64,000 bases of DNA from Bacillus sp. REN16 (GTDB taxonomy: Bacteria; Bacillota; Bacilli; Bacillales; Bacillaceae_L). Of the stretch, positions 33,948 through 42,829 are shown piece after piece; position 1 is the stretch's first letter; every line of letters starts with the position of its first letter. The DNA lies in assembly GCF_020731355.1 (NCBI RefSeq), contig NZ_JAJFZK010000002.1, positions 124,001-188,000 of the forward strand, written 5' to 3'. Position numbers and translations under genes: made by a program. The notes below the pieces were generated by a model. It saw only the letters and a list, made by a program, of their open reading frames with translations, was not told the DNA's origin and made no database searches.

Positions 33948-35366
33948 CTAATTTGTTACCTTCTTGGCAGGTACATATTTTTTTACTTCAAATGATTTTT
34001 TAACTATTGCCCTAGCTTCTTCAATCGTTTCCATTTCTTCAAGAGACATTAATTGAGCAATGATATTTCCAATAGCTGTAGCTTCAACAGGACCTGCTAG
34101 TACCTCTTTACCTGTTACATCAGCAATCAGCTGGTTGAGCATTTCATTTTGACAGCCTCCACCGATGACATTAATCTTGGAGAATGACTTTTCAAAAATC
34201 TCTTCAATTTCAGTAACAGCTTTCTTGTAGGATTCTGCTAAACTATCATATACACATTTTGCAACCTCACCAGGGGTGCTAGGAATTGGCTGATTGGTTT
34301 CAATACAATATTTTTGGATTTCCTCAATCATGTTGTCCGGCTTCAAGAAGCGGTCATCGTTCACTTTGACGGTTGCTTTAAAATCAGCTTCCTTTCTTGC
34401 CAAATCAACAAGCTCTGCAAAGGAATATTCATCATTGTAGTTGCGTTTTACCTCTTGGATCATCCAAAGACCCATGATATTTTTCAAGAAACGGTACCGG
34501 TAATCGATCCCGCCTTCATTTGTAAAATTGTAATCCAATGCCTTTGTTACACAAATCGGGAAATGGTTTTCTGTTCCGATAAGCGACCAAGTACCTGAAC
34601 TAATATAAATGCTGTCATCTTCTTCCGGAACTGCAATGACCGCAGAACCTGTATCATGTGTTGCTGGAAGGATGACCTTCAGATCAAAGCCAAGTTCTGA
34701 TACAAGCTCTTCAGAAAGGGTACCAAGTACAGACTTAGGTGTTTTGATTTCCTGGAACATCTCTTTATTAAGTCCAAGCGTATTTATAATGTCGCTATCC
34801 CACTTTTTCGTAAAAGCATTTACAAGCTGTGTAGAGGTAGCATTTGTATATTCATTTGCTTTTTTGCCTGTTAGTAAATAGTTAAAATAATCCGGAATCA
34901 TTAAAAATGATTTTGCCTTATCCAAGATTTCGGGATTATTTTTCTTGATCGAATAAAGCTGGTAGATTGTGTTAAATTTTAAAAATTGAATGCCTGTTTC
35001 TAAGTAAAGACGTTCCTTCGAGAATAGCTCAAACACTTCCTCCATCATTCCGTCTGTTCGTGGGTCACGATAAGAAACGGCATCTGTCAAAGGTTGATCA
35101 TTTTCATCCAATAACACAAAATCAACCGCCCATGTATCAATTCCGATGCTGTCGGGCTTAATTCCTCTTTCACTGCATTTTTTCAGTCCAGCAATAATTT
35201 CTTGAAAAAGGAGATCAACTTCCCAACAGTAGGAGTTATCCTTTTTTACAATTTTGTTTTCAAAGCGATGGATTTCTTCGAGCTTTAATGAACCATTTTC
35301 AAGATATCCTAAAATAAGTCTCCCGCTGGAAGCACCAATATCAACGGCTACGCTGTATTTTGTCAT
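33948..35366 (-). CDS. rhaB: Rhamnulokinase
   Basis: 472 residues from ATG 35366 (AGAAGG 7 bases upstream; the GTG at 35375 overlaps that site). FGGY-family kinase that phosphorylates L-rhamnulose at C1. Signatures: [13 protein letters not shown] phosphate loop, [63 protein letters not shown] stop at 33948-33950 lies within the rhaA ribosome site. A GTAATCGCTTACT box precedes it. Confidence 0.95.
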   Translation of the reverse strand: MTKYSVAVDIGASSGRLILGYLENGSLKLEEIHRFENKIVKKDNSYCWEVDLLFQEIIAGLKKCSERGIKPDSIGIDTWAVDFVLLDENDQPLTDAVSYRDPRTDGMMEEVFELFSKERLYLETGIQFLKFNTIYQLYSIKKNNPEILDKAKSFLMIPDYFNYLLTGKKANEYTNATSTQLVNAFTKKWDSDIINTLGLNKEMFQEIKTPKSVLGTLSEELVSELGFDLKVILPATHDTGSAVIAVPEEDDSIYISSGTWSLIGTENHFPICVTKALDYNFTNEGGIDYRYRFLKNIMGLWMIQEVKRNYNDEYSFAELVDLARKEADFKATVKVNDDRFLKPDNMIEEIQKYCIETNQPIPSTPGEVAKCVYDSLAESYKKAVTEIEEIFEKSFSKINVIGGGCQNEMLNQLIADVTGKEVLAGPVEATAIGNIIAQLMSLEEMETIEEARAIVKKSFEVKKYVPAKKVTN

Positions 35367-35383
35367 TTTTTTCACCTTCTATT

Positions 35384-35396
35384 GTAATCGCTTACT
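35384..35396. promoter_or_regulatory. GTAATCGCTTACT box upstream of rhaB
   Basis: Identical to a 13-base box upstream of rhaM (42513-42525). It also fits the cre pattern with two mismatches. It may be a CcpA site or the operator of a rhamnose regulator shared by the two operons. Confidence 0.5.
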
Positions 35397-35480
35397 GTAA
35401 TCTATCATACTAATAAAAACACAATAATCATATAACGTGATTTAACAAAATTATTGTCCTTATTTGCAATCGTTGAATAA

Positions 35481-35513
35481 AAAAAGAGGATGCTTGAATA
35501 ATCCAAGCTCCTC
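35481..35513 (-). terminator. Terminator after fbp
   Basis: GAGGATGCTTG (35486-35496) with CAAGCTCCTC (about 35503-35513), one mismatch, U run on the minus strand. Confidence 0.85.
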
Positions 35514-35548
35514 ATTCTTGATTCTTAATTTGCTATTAATCTATCTGT

Positions 35549-37483
35549 TTACTTTATATACCGATACTCCATCAAACTCTTCAAGGCAGAAACTTCCTCT
35601 AATAATTCCTTCCCAACATTTGTTTCCAGCACCATTTTTCTTTCAACTACTTTGTCCACTAATCTTTTCACGGATAACACATCCATGCCATTGTGCAGGA
35701 CATTTTCTTTGGAATTAAAATGTTTATGGGCTACCAATTTCATGCCAAATGAATTATATAATAAAGTATACCCGGCAATTCCGGTAGTTGATTGATAGGC
35801 TTTTGAGAAGCCTCCGTCAATCACAATCATTTTTCCATTTGCTTTAATCGGGTCTTCCCCTTCAATTTCCTTAACTGGTGTATGCCCATTTATGATATGG
35901 CCATGATCGGGATTTAAGTTAAATTCTGTTAAAATTTTACGGCAGATTTCTTCCTTTTCGCGTAAATAGTAATATGGATTCTTTTTCTCTTTATGAGTCT
36001 CTTTATCTTTAATAAAATACCTTTCGAAGGTTGTCATTTCCCTTTTGCCAAAGAGGGATGAATATTCGCCTGTCCATAAATACCAGACCATATCTGTCGA
36101 AAGATCATCGGTTCTTTGCGGATGTGCAAAAGCGTGTCGCAAATGATGTTCAAACACATCCAATAATTCTCGACCTTCATACATTGTATTTTCAATCACC
36201 ATTTTTTCCATATTTCCTTTGTCATCTAAAGGAATACAGCCATGTATTAATAAGTTATCATTATATTTTAAATAAAGACTGCCTTTCCTCATAAGGAAAT
36301 TCATATGTCTCGCTAATTTTTCCGAATGCTGGACAGAAAATAATAATTTATCCATTACTTGCTGTTCTTCCGGTAACAATTCACTTGGATCTTCAAGATT
36401 AACAGTGGAAAAGCAGGTATTTTCCAGTGGATAGGTCTTTCCATGAATCACGATTTCATTTTGGACATAATCAATTTTCTCAAGCATTAGCCTTTCTGAC
36501 ATATTAAAGAATGGTCGTCTTTTAATGATCGGAATTTCAAGTTTGAACTGAATCATGGCAATTGCTTGATGAATTTTTGTGATTTGTAATTCTTCTTCCT
36601 CTGATAGATTATTTCCAGAGGTTTTCTTTGGTTTGAAAGCCGAATTATCCTTATAGTAATTCTCAGCTAAATTTAATAGTGGTCGAAGATTGATTCCGTA
36701 CACATCTTCAATAATATCCAAATTATTATACCGAGCACAGATACGGAGAATATTAGCTAGGCAAACCTTGGAACCGGCAAACGCACCTAGCCATAATACA
36801 TCATGATTCCCCCACTGAATATCAACAGAATGGTAGTTTATAAGTGTGTCCATAATTCGATGGGGCTCAGGTCCACGATCATAAATGTCTCCCACTACAT
36901 GAAGATGGTCCACAACCAATCTCTGCGTACAATATGCAAGACCAATAATAAGTTTGTCAGCCTGATTAAGAGATATAATTTGCTGAACAATTTTAGTGTA
37001 GTAAGGCTTTTTATTAATGGATTCTTCTTCCGTTTTGTATAATAATTCTTCGATTATATAAACAAACTGTTCAGGTAATGCTTTACGTAATTTCGAGCGT
37101 GTATATTTGGAAGATGCAAAAGAGATGAGCTTGATCAATTGATCAATGGTTTCAGCATACCATCCTTGTAGATCCTGCTTATTATCGATGCTATTCTTAA
37201 TTAACTGTAATTTCTCTTCCGGATAATAAACCAATGTCGTCAATTCATTGATATTTTTCTCAGATAATACATCCTTAAATAGTTCTTCTATTTTCTCTTT
37301 TACTCTCCCAGATCCATTCCTTAGTACATGTTGAAAAGATTGGTACTCCCCATGCAAATCACTGACAAAATGTTCGGTTCCCTTTGGCAGATTAAGAATA
37401 GCTTCCAAATTGATAATTTCCGTAACCACTTTTTCTTCACTATCATATTTTTCAGCCAATAAATCTAAGTATTTTTTATCCAA
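35549..37483 (-). CDS. fbp: Fructose-1,6-bisphosphatase, class III
   Basis: 644 residues from TTG 37483, chosen because AGGGGG lies 9 bases upstream and the product then starts [19 protein letters not shown]. An in-frame start at 37561 would add 26 residues; the B. subtilis entry also has an N-terminal extension. Mn-dependent phosphatase fold of the class III group: [50 protein letters not shown] and the C-terminal [22 protein letters not shown]. It opens gluconeogenesis from triose phosphates. Transcribed after the AraC-type gene, with a gap of 34 bases. Confidence 0.93.
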   Translation of the reverse strand: MDKKYLDLLAEKYDSEEKVVTEIINLEAILNLPKGTEHFVSDLHGEYQSFQHVLRNGSGRVKEKIEELFKDVLSEKNINELTTLVYYPEEKLQLIKNSIDNKQDLQGWYAETIDQLIKLISFASSKYTRSKLRKALPEQFVYIIEELLYKTEEESINKKPYYTKIVQQIISLNQADKLIIGLAYCTQRLVVDHLHVVGDIYDRGPEPHRIMDTLINYHSVDIQWGNHDVLWLGAFAGSKVCLANILRICARYNNLDIIEDVYGINLRPLLNLAENYYKDNSAFKPKKTSGNNLSEEEELQITKIHQAIAMIQFKLEIPIIKRRPFFNMSERLMLEKIDYVQNEIVIHGKTYPLENTCFSTVNLEDPSELLPEEQQVMDKLLFSVQHSEKLARHMNFLMRKGSLYLKYNDNLLIHGCIPLDDKGNMEKMVIENTMYEGRELLDVFEHHLRHAFAHPQRTDDLSTDMVWYLWTGEYSSLFGKREMTTFERYFIKDKETHKEKKNPYYYLREKEEICRKILTEFNLNPDHGHIINGHTPVKEIEGEDPIKANGKMIVIDGGFSKAYQSTTGIAGYTLLYNSFGMKLVAHKHFNSKENVLHNGMDVLSVKRLVDKVVERKMVLETNVGKELLEEVSALKSLMEYRYIK

Positions 37484-37517
37484 AGTATGTATCCCCCTTA
37501 AATCATGCGAATAAATG

Positions 37518-38483
37518 CTACCTTTCAGATTGCTCTCTAAATCGTTTTGGTGTAACGCCATATTTATTTTTAAAGATTCGGTAAAAATAACTTATATTAT
37601 CATAGCCGATTTCTTCTGCTACTTGGGTTACTGGTATGATTGTGTGTTCAAGCAGCTCTTTTGCTTTTAGAAGTCTTCTTTCTTGCAGAAGCTCCTTGAA
37701 GGTTAATTTTGTGGCTTTTTTTATTGTTTTACTTAAGGAATAATGGGTTTGATTTAGTTTTTCCGACAAATCATATAATGAAGCTGTACGATAGTACTGA
37801 TCAATATATTTTAATGATTCAACAATGAGATATTCGGATGATTCATTTTCTTCATTATGCTTAACCTTGTCTACATTCTTAATCAGTTCAATTAGCAATA
37901 GACCCATGTAGAGCTTAATTGTCGACTCTGATAGGTTTGAGGGGTTTATAATTTCTTCGATTATCTTTTGAACTAATTCCTGAATACTTTCAACTTCTGA
38001 AACCATGAAATAAAGGAATTGTCCGCTCCCCGAGTTATTAAATAGACTACTGAAAATAAACTTCGTAATCGTATTATCAGCCGAAATAAATGAAAAAATA
38101 AAATCAAAAAATTCAGGTTTGATAATGAAATTGATGATGATATCTTCCTTGGCGCTTGCTTCAATTTCATGCTCAATATGTTGATTTAAAAACAACAATT
38201 CTCCCTTTTTTAATGTGAGTGGTTCATTGCCAACAGTCTGTTTTAACTGTCCATGATAAACATAATTCACCTCAATGTAATCATGCTTATGCTTTGGAAA
38301 ATCTACAAAGCGAGTATGCTTACGAACCATGATTAAAGAATCATCACCAAGAAATTTATCGCTTTCAATTACAAAGTTGTTTTGGTTTGTATAGAGATCC
38401 TTGATAACCTCAGGTCTTTCTTCGAGAATAGCTCTTTCTTCATCTGAAATTTTCATCAATTCTTCAAGAAGTTCGGTATTCAT
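37518..38483 (-). CDS. AraC family transcriptional regulator
   Basis: 321 residues. An N-terminal cupin-like sensor (about 50-150; [48 protein letters not shown]) and a C-terminal double HTH (about 220-318; [25 protein letters not shown] and [32 protein letters not shown]). It lies between rhaEW and fbp in the same direction. In this location it may control rhamnose or glycan genes or fbp; the effector is not visible. Confidence 0.87.
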   Translation of the reverse strand: MNTELLEELMKISDEERAILEERPEVIKDLYTNQNNFVIESDKFLGDDSLIMVRKHTRFVDFPKHKHDYIEVNYVYHGQLKQTVGNEPLTLKKGELLFLNQHIEHEIEASAKEDIIINFIIKPEFFDFIFSFISADNTITKFIFSSLFNNSGSGQFLYFMVSEVESIQELVQKIIEEIINPSNLSESTIKLYMGLLLIELIKNVDKVKHNEENESSEYLIVESLKYIDQYYRTASLYDLSEKLNQTHYSLSKTIKKATKLTFKELLQERRLLKAKELLEHTIIPVTQVAEEIGYDNISYFYRIFKNKYGVTPKRFREQSER

Positions 38484-38530
38484 ACGTTCACTCTCATTTA
38501 CTCGAATTTAATTTTTAGTATACCACATAA

Positions 38531-38556
38531 CAAAAGAGGCCATTGAATGACCTCTT
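38531..38556 (-). terminator. Terminator after rhaEW
   Basis: AGAGG-CATT / AATG-CCTCT stem with a wobble pair (38535-38555), a U-rich tail on the minus strand. Confidence 0.75.
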
Positions 38557-38570
38557 CCGATTTGTATTAT

Positions 38571-40640
38571 TTATCTTGTAAATGCTGCTGGTACTCCACC
38601 GTCAACAGTTAACATACATCCTGTTGTTTTATCTGATTTTGATGATGCGAAATATGCGATTGCTTCCGCAATATCAGATGGATAGATGTTTACTAGTAAT
38701 GTTGTACGTTTGCGATAGTGTTCTTCTAATTGGTCTGGGTCAATTCCGTATGCTGCCGCACGTTCTTCACGCCATCTTGAACCCCAAATCGCTGAACCTT
38801 GAAGTACAGCATCTGGCAGTACAGAGTTTACGCGAATGCCATATTCTCCACCTTCAGCAGCAATACAACGTGCAAGATGTGTTTCAAGTGCTTTTACTGA
38901 GCTATATGCAGCTGCATTTTTACCTGCATATACAGAGTTTTTAGAACCAACGAATACCATGTTTCCACCGACACCCTGTTGTTTCATTTGCTTGAATGCT
39001 TCACGAGCAACTAGGAAATAACCAGTACCTAATACATTCATATTCAAGTTCCACTCTTGAAGAGTTGTTTCGTCAATTGGGCTTGATGTAGCAAGACCCG
39101 CATTGTTCACGATTGTGTCGACACCACCAAAGTTTAGGGCTGCTTGATCAAATGCTGCTTGAACCATTTCTTCTTTTGTTACGTCCATTTTTACTGCAAG
39201 TGCACGATTTGCACCGAAAGTTTCGTTAATTTCAGCTGCCACTTTTTCTGCGCCTTCAAGATTAAGGTCAGCAAGAACAACATGTGCACCCTCAGATACG
39301 AGGCGACGAGCTGTTTCACTACCAATACCACCAGCACCGCCAGTGATGAATGCTACCTTTCTTGAAAATTCAGCTTCAGCTGGAGCAAGAGTTAATTTAT
39401 ATAATTCCAATGGCCAATATTCTACATTATAAGATTCATTTTCACTTAAAGAAACAAAGCTTCCTAGAGTCGTAGAGCCCTTCATAACGGCAATTGCACG
39501 ATGGTATAATGCGCCACTTACTCTTGAATTATTTACGTCTTTACCTGTGTTCACCATACCTAATCCAGGAATTAAGATTACTCTTGGTGCAGGCTCAAAC
39601 ATTTTGTCGCCTTCGTTTTTATTGCGCTCAAAGTATTCTTTATAAGAAGCTTTAAAGCTTTCTACACCCTCTTTGATAGCAGAGATTAGAGCTTCAACGT
39701 CTTTCGTTTGTGGATCCCATTGTACATAAAGTGGTGTCATTTTTGTATGAACAAGGTGGTCTGGACATGCCGCACCGATTTGTGATAGCTCTGGTGCATT
39801 GTGGCTGTTTACAAATTGCAGGACATCTTCACCACGGTCATAGGTTAAAAGCATTTTCTTTTCTTCGCTTACCGCTCCACGAATTACTGGCATTACTTTT
39901 GCTAGAATACTAGTTGCTTCTTCATCAGTAAGAGCTTCATATTTTTGACCGCCAAATACGGATGCTTCATCCACCTTAGAGTTGATATAGCTCTCTGCTT
40001 CGTTAATGATTTCGATTGTTTTTGCGTAAGATTCTTCAGAGGTTTCACCCCATGTTACAAGGCCATGCTTTTCCATTAATACTAGCTCAGCATTTGGATT
40101 GTTTTTTACACCTTCAGCAATCATCTTTGATAGTGTGAAGCCAGGGCGTACATATGGAACCCAAACAAAACGGTTTCCAAAGATCTCTTCTGCGATTTGC
40201 TTTCCATTGTCTGCACAGCAGATGCTGATGATTGCGTCTGGATGTGTGTGGTCCACTTGTTTGAATGGCAGGAATGCATGTAATAATGTTTCGATTGATG
40301 CTCTTGGATGTTTGCTGTCGATCATGCAATGTGATAGGTATGCAACCATATCTTCATCAGACATTTCATCACGTTCGATTAATGGACGAATATCGTCTAA
40401 ACGTAAACCAGTGAAATTATGTGCTTTCATTGTTGCTAGGTCAGAACCGCTTCCTTTTACCCACATCACTTCAACATCACGGCCACGGAAATCCTTTTCA
40501 ATTGTTTTCATGGATGTATTTCCACCGCCCCAGTTACATACAGCACGGTCAGAACCGATTAAATTTGAACGGTATACTAATTCATCTACACCTTTTTCTA
40601 TTTGCGATGCTTTATTTGAATCCCAATAATTTTGTACCAT
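38571..40640 (-). CDS. rhaEW: Bifunctional rhamnulose-1-phosphate aldolase / lactaldehyde dehydrogenase
   Basis: 689 residues from ATG 40640, with GGAGG 7 bases upstream. The extra codons of the open frame toward 40811 run through a terminator and are rejected. N-terminal class II aldolase domain (about 1-330; CNWGGGNTSMK, MWVKGSGSDLATMK, HCMIDSKHPRASIETLLHAFLP, VDHTHPDAI, MEKHGLVTWG), then a short-chain dehydrogenase (about 440-689; VAFITGGAGGIGSETARRL, DVTKEEM, AAYSSVKALE with Tyr/Lys). B. subtilis YuxG/RhaEW has this layout: it splits rhamnulose 1-phosphate and oxidises lactaldehyde to lactate. Confidence 0.93.
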   Translation of the reverse strand: MVQNYWDSNKASQIEKGVDELVYRSNLIGSDRAVCNWGGGNTSMKTIEKDFRGRDVEVMWVKGSGSDLATMKAHNFTGLRLDDIRPLIERDEMSDEDMVAYLSHCMIDSKHPRASIETLLHAFLPFKQVDHTHPDAIISICCADNGKQIAEEIFGNRFVWVPYVRPGFTLSKMIAEGVKNNPNAELVLMEKHGLVTWGETSEESYAKTIEIINEAESYINSKVDEASVFGGQKYEALTDEEATSILAKVMPVIRGAVSEEKKMLLTYDRGEDVLQFVNSHNAPELSQIGAACPDHLVHTKMTPLYVQWDPQTKDVEALISAIKEGVESFKASYKEYFERNKNEGDKMFEPAPRVILIPGLGMVNTGKDVNNSRVSGALYHRAIAVMKGSTTLGSFVSLSENESYNVEYWPLELYKLTLAPAEAEFSRKVAFITGGAGGIGSETARRLVSEGAHVVLADLNLEGAEKVAAEINETFGANRALAVKMDVTKEEMVQAAFDQAALNFGGVDTIVNNAGLATSSPIDETTLQEWNLNMNVLGTGYFLVAREAFKQMKQQGVGGNMVFVGSKNSVYAGKNAAAYSSVKALETHLARCIAAEGGEYGIRVNSVLPDAVLQGSAIWGSRWREERAAAYGIDPDQLEEHYRKRTTLLVNIYPSDIAEAIAYFASSKSDKTTGCMLTVDGGVPAAFTR

Positions 40641-40680
40641 TTGAATTCCTCCGTTTTTAAAATTAATTATCCTGTGTTTT

Positions 40681-40741
40681 ATTATAATATATATTTGTTT
40701 ATTTTTGAATATAAAATTTAAATATTTGTTTATGTTTGTTT
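40681..40741 (-). promoter_or_regulatory. rhaEW promoter and candidate RhaR operator
   Basis: On the minus strand TTCAAA (40704-40709), 17 bp, TATAAT (40681-40686). Direct repeats ATTTGTTTATKTTTG at 40693-40707 and 40724-40738, 31 bp apart, span the -35 box; the second includes TATGTTTGTTT (40731-40741). The motif is shared with the rhaD and deoR-type upstream regions. Confidence 0.55.
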
Positions 40742-40774
40742 TTATTAAAAGGAAGTGTAAAACCATTAACGAAG

Positions 40775-40801
40775 AAAACTCCGAATTCAGATCGGAGTTT
40801 T
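40775..40801 (-). terminator. Terminator after the MFS gene
   Basis: AAAACTCCGA (40775-40784) / TCGGAGTTTT (40792-40801), so rhaM-MFS and rhaEW are separate transcripts. Confidence 0.9.
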
Positions 40802-40817
40802 CACTACTCAAACAAAC

Positions 40818-42143
40818 CTAGTTAAAGTTGCTAACCTTTTTGTTTCCATTATCATTAGGATTTCCATACCGCTCTTCTTCAATTTGTTCTAAAGTCTTCC
40901 CTTGAGTATTCGGTGCTAACGCAATTCCAATTACCAAATGAATAGCTAAGAACGTTATCATCACGATTCCAGCAACCTTAAATCCTAATGTCAACATTAA
41001 GGTTGGTAGAATGAAAGAATAAATGGCAATTCCGGTACGAACAATAAAATACATGGTTCCTTGTGCACTAGCCCGGTAGCGGGTTGGGAAAAGTTCACTT
41101 GTCCATAGTGCATAGAAGGCTTGTGCACCAATTCCCGCTGAAGAACCCCATAGAATAACAAATATGATTAATGTAGGCCAAGTCATTGGCATAAAGGTTA
41201 AGATAATCCAAGCAACGAGCCCCATTGCAGCACCTACACCAAATAACATTCTTCTGCTAACTTTATCCGCCAGTTTCATAAATCCGAAATAGGTTACAAG
41301 AACTGTAAACATCCATAAAAATGCTTGAAGCATATTTGCTTGGCCTGTGCTTAATCCACCAACATTCTCATAGATGTATGGCATGAAATAGCCCATAGCA
41401 CCTGCGGTTAAATTCCAGAACAAATAGATACCTATTAGTAAAAATAATGCTTGGCGATTTACTTTTAGTGTGAAAAGTTCTTTAAATGTATTACCCTTTT
41501 CTTTTCCAAGGGCAGCGTCTTTTTTATCTTGTGCCTGTTGTTCTTCCCACATTTTTGATTCATCTAGCCCTTGGCGTAAATACCAAGTTACTCCAGCGAC
41601 AATCAGTAAATGAATAAATATTAATCTTGAACCTAATAATCCAAGCGGTGCTAGTACTACGGCAAGGAAAAAGGTAATCATTGGACCAATTGACCATGCC
41701 AGTTGAGCCGTTCCTACGTGTGCAGCACGTTTATCTTTTGGTGATTCTTCCGCAATATATGTCCAAGATACTGGAACACCTGCACCAACTGCAATACCAG
41801 TGATGATCGTTCCGATTAATAGCATTGGGAAACTAAAGGAAAGCGCAATCAATAAGACGCCGACCATATAAAGTAATAAATCATAAGTAAATATAAACTT
41901 TCTTCCAAACTTATCTGTTAAAGGGCCGCCAATTAATGCCCCGATTGCTGCACCAAATGCGTTCGCACTTAAGGCACTTAATAGTCCCACACCGATATTG
42001 TCAATATTCAAGTATGCTTGCCAAAGTGTTAAGCTACTTGCAGCTGCAATAATGGAACCGGCTTCAATATAATTAGCCATTGCAACGGATATTGTAGCTT
42101 TCCAGCCAGTCGTTTTCTTAGCACCAATTTTTCTAGTTGCCAT
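40818..42143 (-). CDS. MFS transporter, probable L-rhamnose or sugar carrier
   Basis: 441 residues from ATG 42143, with AGGAGG 7 bases upstream; the upstream in-frame codons read through the broken rhaM. Twelve hydrophobic segments and MFS signatures: GGPLTDKFGRKFIFTYD (loop 2-3), AEESPKDKRAAHVG (loop 4-5), ADKVSRRMLFG and ELFPTRYRASAQG in the second half. These are of the sugar porter / metabolite:H+ symporter type. It follows rhaM and precedes rhaEW, so rhamnose import is the best guess. TAG stop. Confidence 0.85.
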   Translation of the reverse strand: MATRKIGAKKTTGWKATISVAMANYIEAGSIIAAASSLTLWQAYLNIDNIGVGLLSALSANAFGAAIGALIGGPLTDKFGRKFIFTYDLLLYMVGVLLIALSFSFPMLLIGTIITGIAVGAGVPVSWTYIAEESPKDKRAAHVGTAQLAWSIGPMITFFLAVVLAPLGLLGSRLIFIHLLIVAGVTWYLRQGLDESKMWEEQQAQDKKDAALGKEKGNTFKELFTLKVNRQALFLLIGIYLFWNLTAGAMGYFMPYIYENVGGLSTGQANMLQAFLWMFTVLVTYFGFMKLADKVSRRMLFGVGAAMGLVAWIILTFMPMTWPTLIIFVILWGSSAGIGAQAFYALWTSELFPTRYRASAQGTMYFIVRTGIAIYSFILPTLMLTLGFKVAGIVMITFLAIHLVIGIALAPNTQGKTLEQIEEERYGNPNDNGNKKVSNFN

Positions 42144-42166
42144 TTGCCTTCCTCCTGTTGAATGAT

Positions 42167-42481
42167 TTAATCCATATGGAATACTTCTTTTAGATCCTTT
42201 GAAACAGGGCTTGAATCTGGATTTGTTTCCATGACTGGCTCCATGAACTTCCACCACTATTGGTTGATTTCAGTTGTCGCCATTTGCTTCCACTTTTCCT
42301 CATCTTCAATTTCAATGTACCCAAATAACGTATTGGTATCTTTATCCAAGAATATGGAATAGTTCTTTCCCCCATGGTTACGCAGTTCTTCCACCATCTC
42401 TGGCCAAATTTCGTTATGACGTTTTTCATATTCTTCATGCATGTCAGGATAAACAGTCATGACAAATGCTTTTCTAATCAT
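42167..42481 (-). pseudogene. rhaM: L-rhamnose mutarotase, interrupted by an amber codon
   Basis: The full frame is 105 codons, giving the family's usual 104 residues. Codon 75 is TAG (42257-42259), just after TTEINQ; the frame continues WWKFMEPVMETNPDSSPVSKDLKEVFHMD, which matches the family end. Relatives have QRWW or QKWW there, so the stop replaces a Lys or Arg codon (AAG to TAG would do it). The enzyme equilibrates alpha and beta rhamnopyranose; catalytic His (HNEIWPE) and the EIED segment are kept in the first part, but the truncated product loses the C-terminal Trp-Trp strand and is probably inactive or weak. First gene of the rhaM-MFS unit. Confidence 0.9.
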
Positions 42482-42499
42482 TTTGTTCCTCCTTCTTAT

Positions 42500-42525
42500 G
42501 TAAGCGTTATTGGTAATCGCTTACT
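42500..42525. promoter_or_regulatory. Inverted repeat GTAAGCG/CGCTTAC upstream of rhaM
   Basis: GTAAGCG (42500-42506) and CGCTTAC (42518-42524), 11 bp apart. GTAATCGCTTACT (42513-42525) is identical to the box upstream of rhaB. Confidence 0.55.
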
Positions 42526-42555
42526 TTAATAATCAAAAAAAGAAGACCGTTGTGT

Positions 42556-42571
42556 TTGATAACGTTTTCTA
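42556..42571 (-). promoter_or_regulatory. cre-like site upstream of rhaM
   Basis: TAGAAAACGTTATCAA on the minus strand fits WTGNAANCGNWWNCAW with one mismatch. The remainder of the 42482-42829 gap holds A/T-rich promoter sequence and the two hairpins of the GH2 gene; no gene seen. Confidence 0.6.
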
Positions 42572-42651
42572 TAATAGTATTTTACTATAACTAGTATTTT
42601 AATATATAACTTTATTTGTATTTTTTATTATCCTTATTTGCCGGATTTCCT

Positions 42652-42694
42652 AAAAAAAAGAGGGCCCAATAGCAAGGCTTATTGGACACCCCTC
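42652..42694 (-). terminator. Terminator, second hairpin after the GH2 gene
   Basis: GAGGG-CCAATA / TATTGG-CCCTC stem with eight U residues on the minus strand. Confidence 0.85.
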
Positions 42695-42749
42695 ATTCAA
42701 TATTTTCCACATTATTAATTCCATTTTCGTCATTTTTAGTCAAAAGAGT

Positions 42750-42799
42750 AAGGCGGTTCCCTTTCTATTTACGAAACATAGAAAAAGAGAAACCGCCTT
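42750..42799 (-). terminator. Long hairpin after the GH2 gene
   Basis: AAGGCGGTT (42750-42758) / AACCGCCTT (42791-42799) with an inner TTTCTAT / ATAGAAA pairing. Its U tail is weak, so it may protect the 3' end while the next hairpin terminates. Confidence 0.7.
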
Positions 42800-42829
42800 T
42801 CCTCATTGTGCTCTTAATCGTGGATTTTT

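Noticed and set aside
40641-40811. N-terminal extension of RhaEW
   Set aside because: It covers the rhaEW promoter and a terminator, is rich in Lys/Ile/Asn, and homologues start at the later Met.
14678-42259. TAG recoded as an amino acid, because two genes carry in-frame TAG codons
   Set aside because: Several intact genes here end in TAG at natural positions: patB (6906), the HesB-like gene (24557), the Gfo/Idh gene (29349), rhaB (33948) and the MFS carrier (40818). Read-through would extend all of them, so point mutations or sequence errors are more likely.
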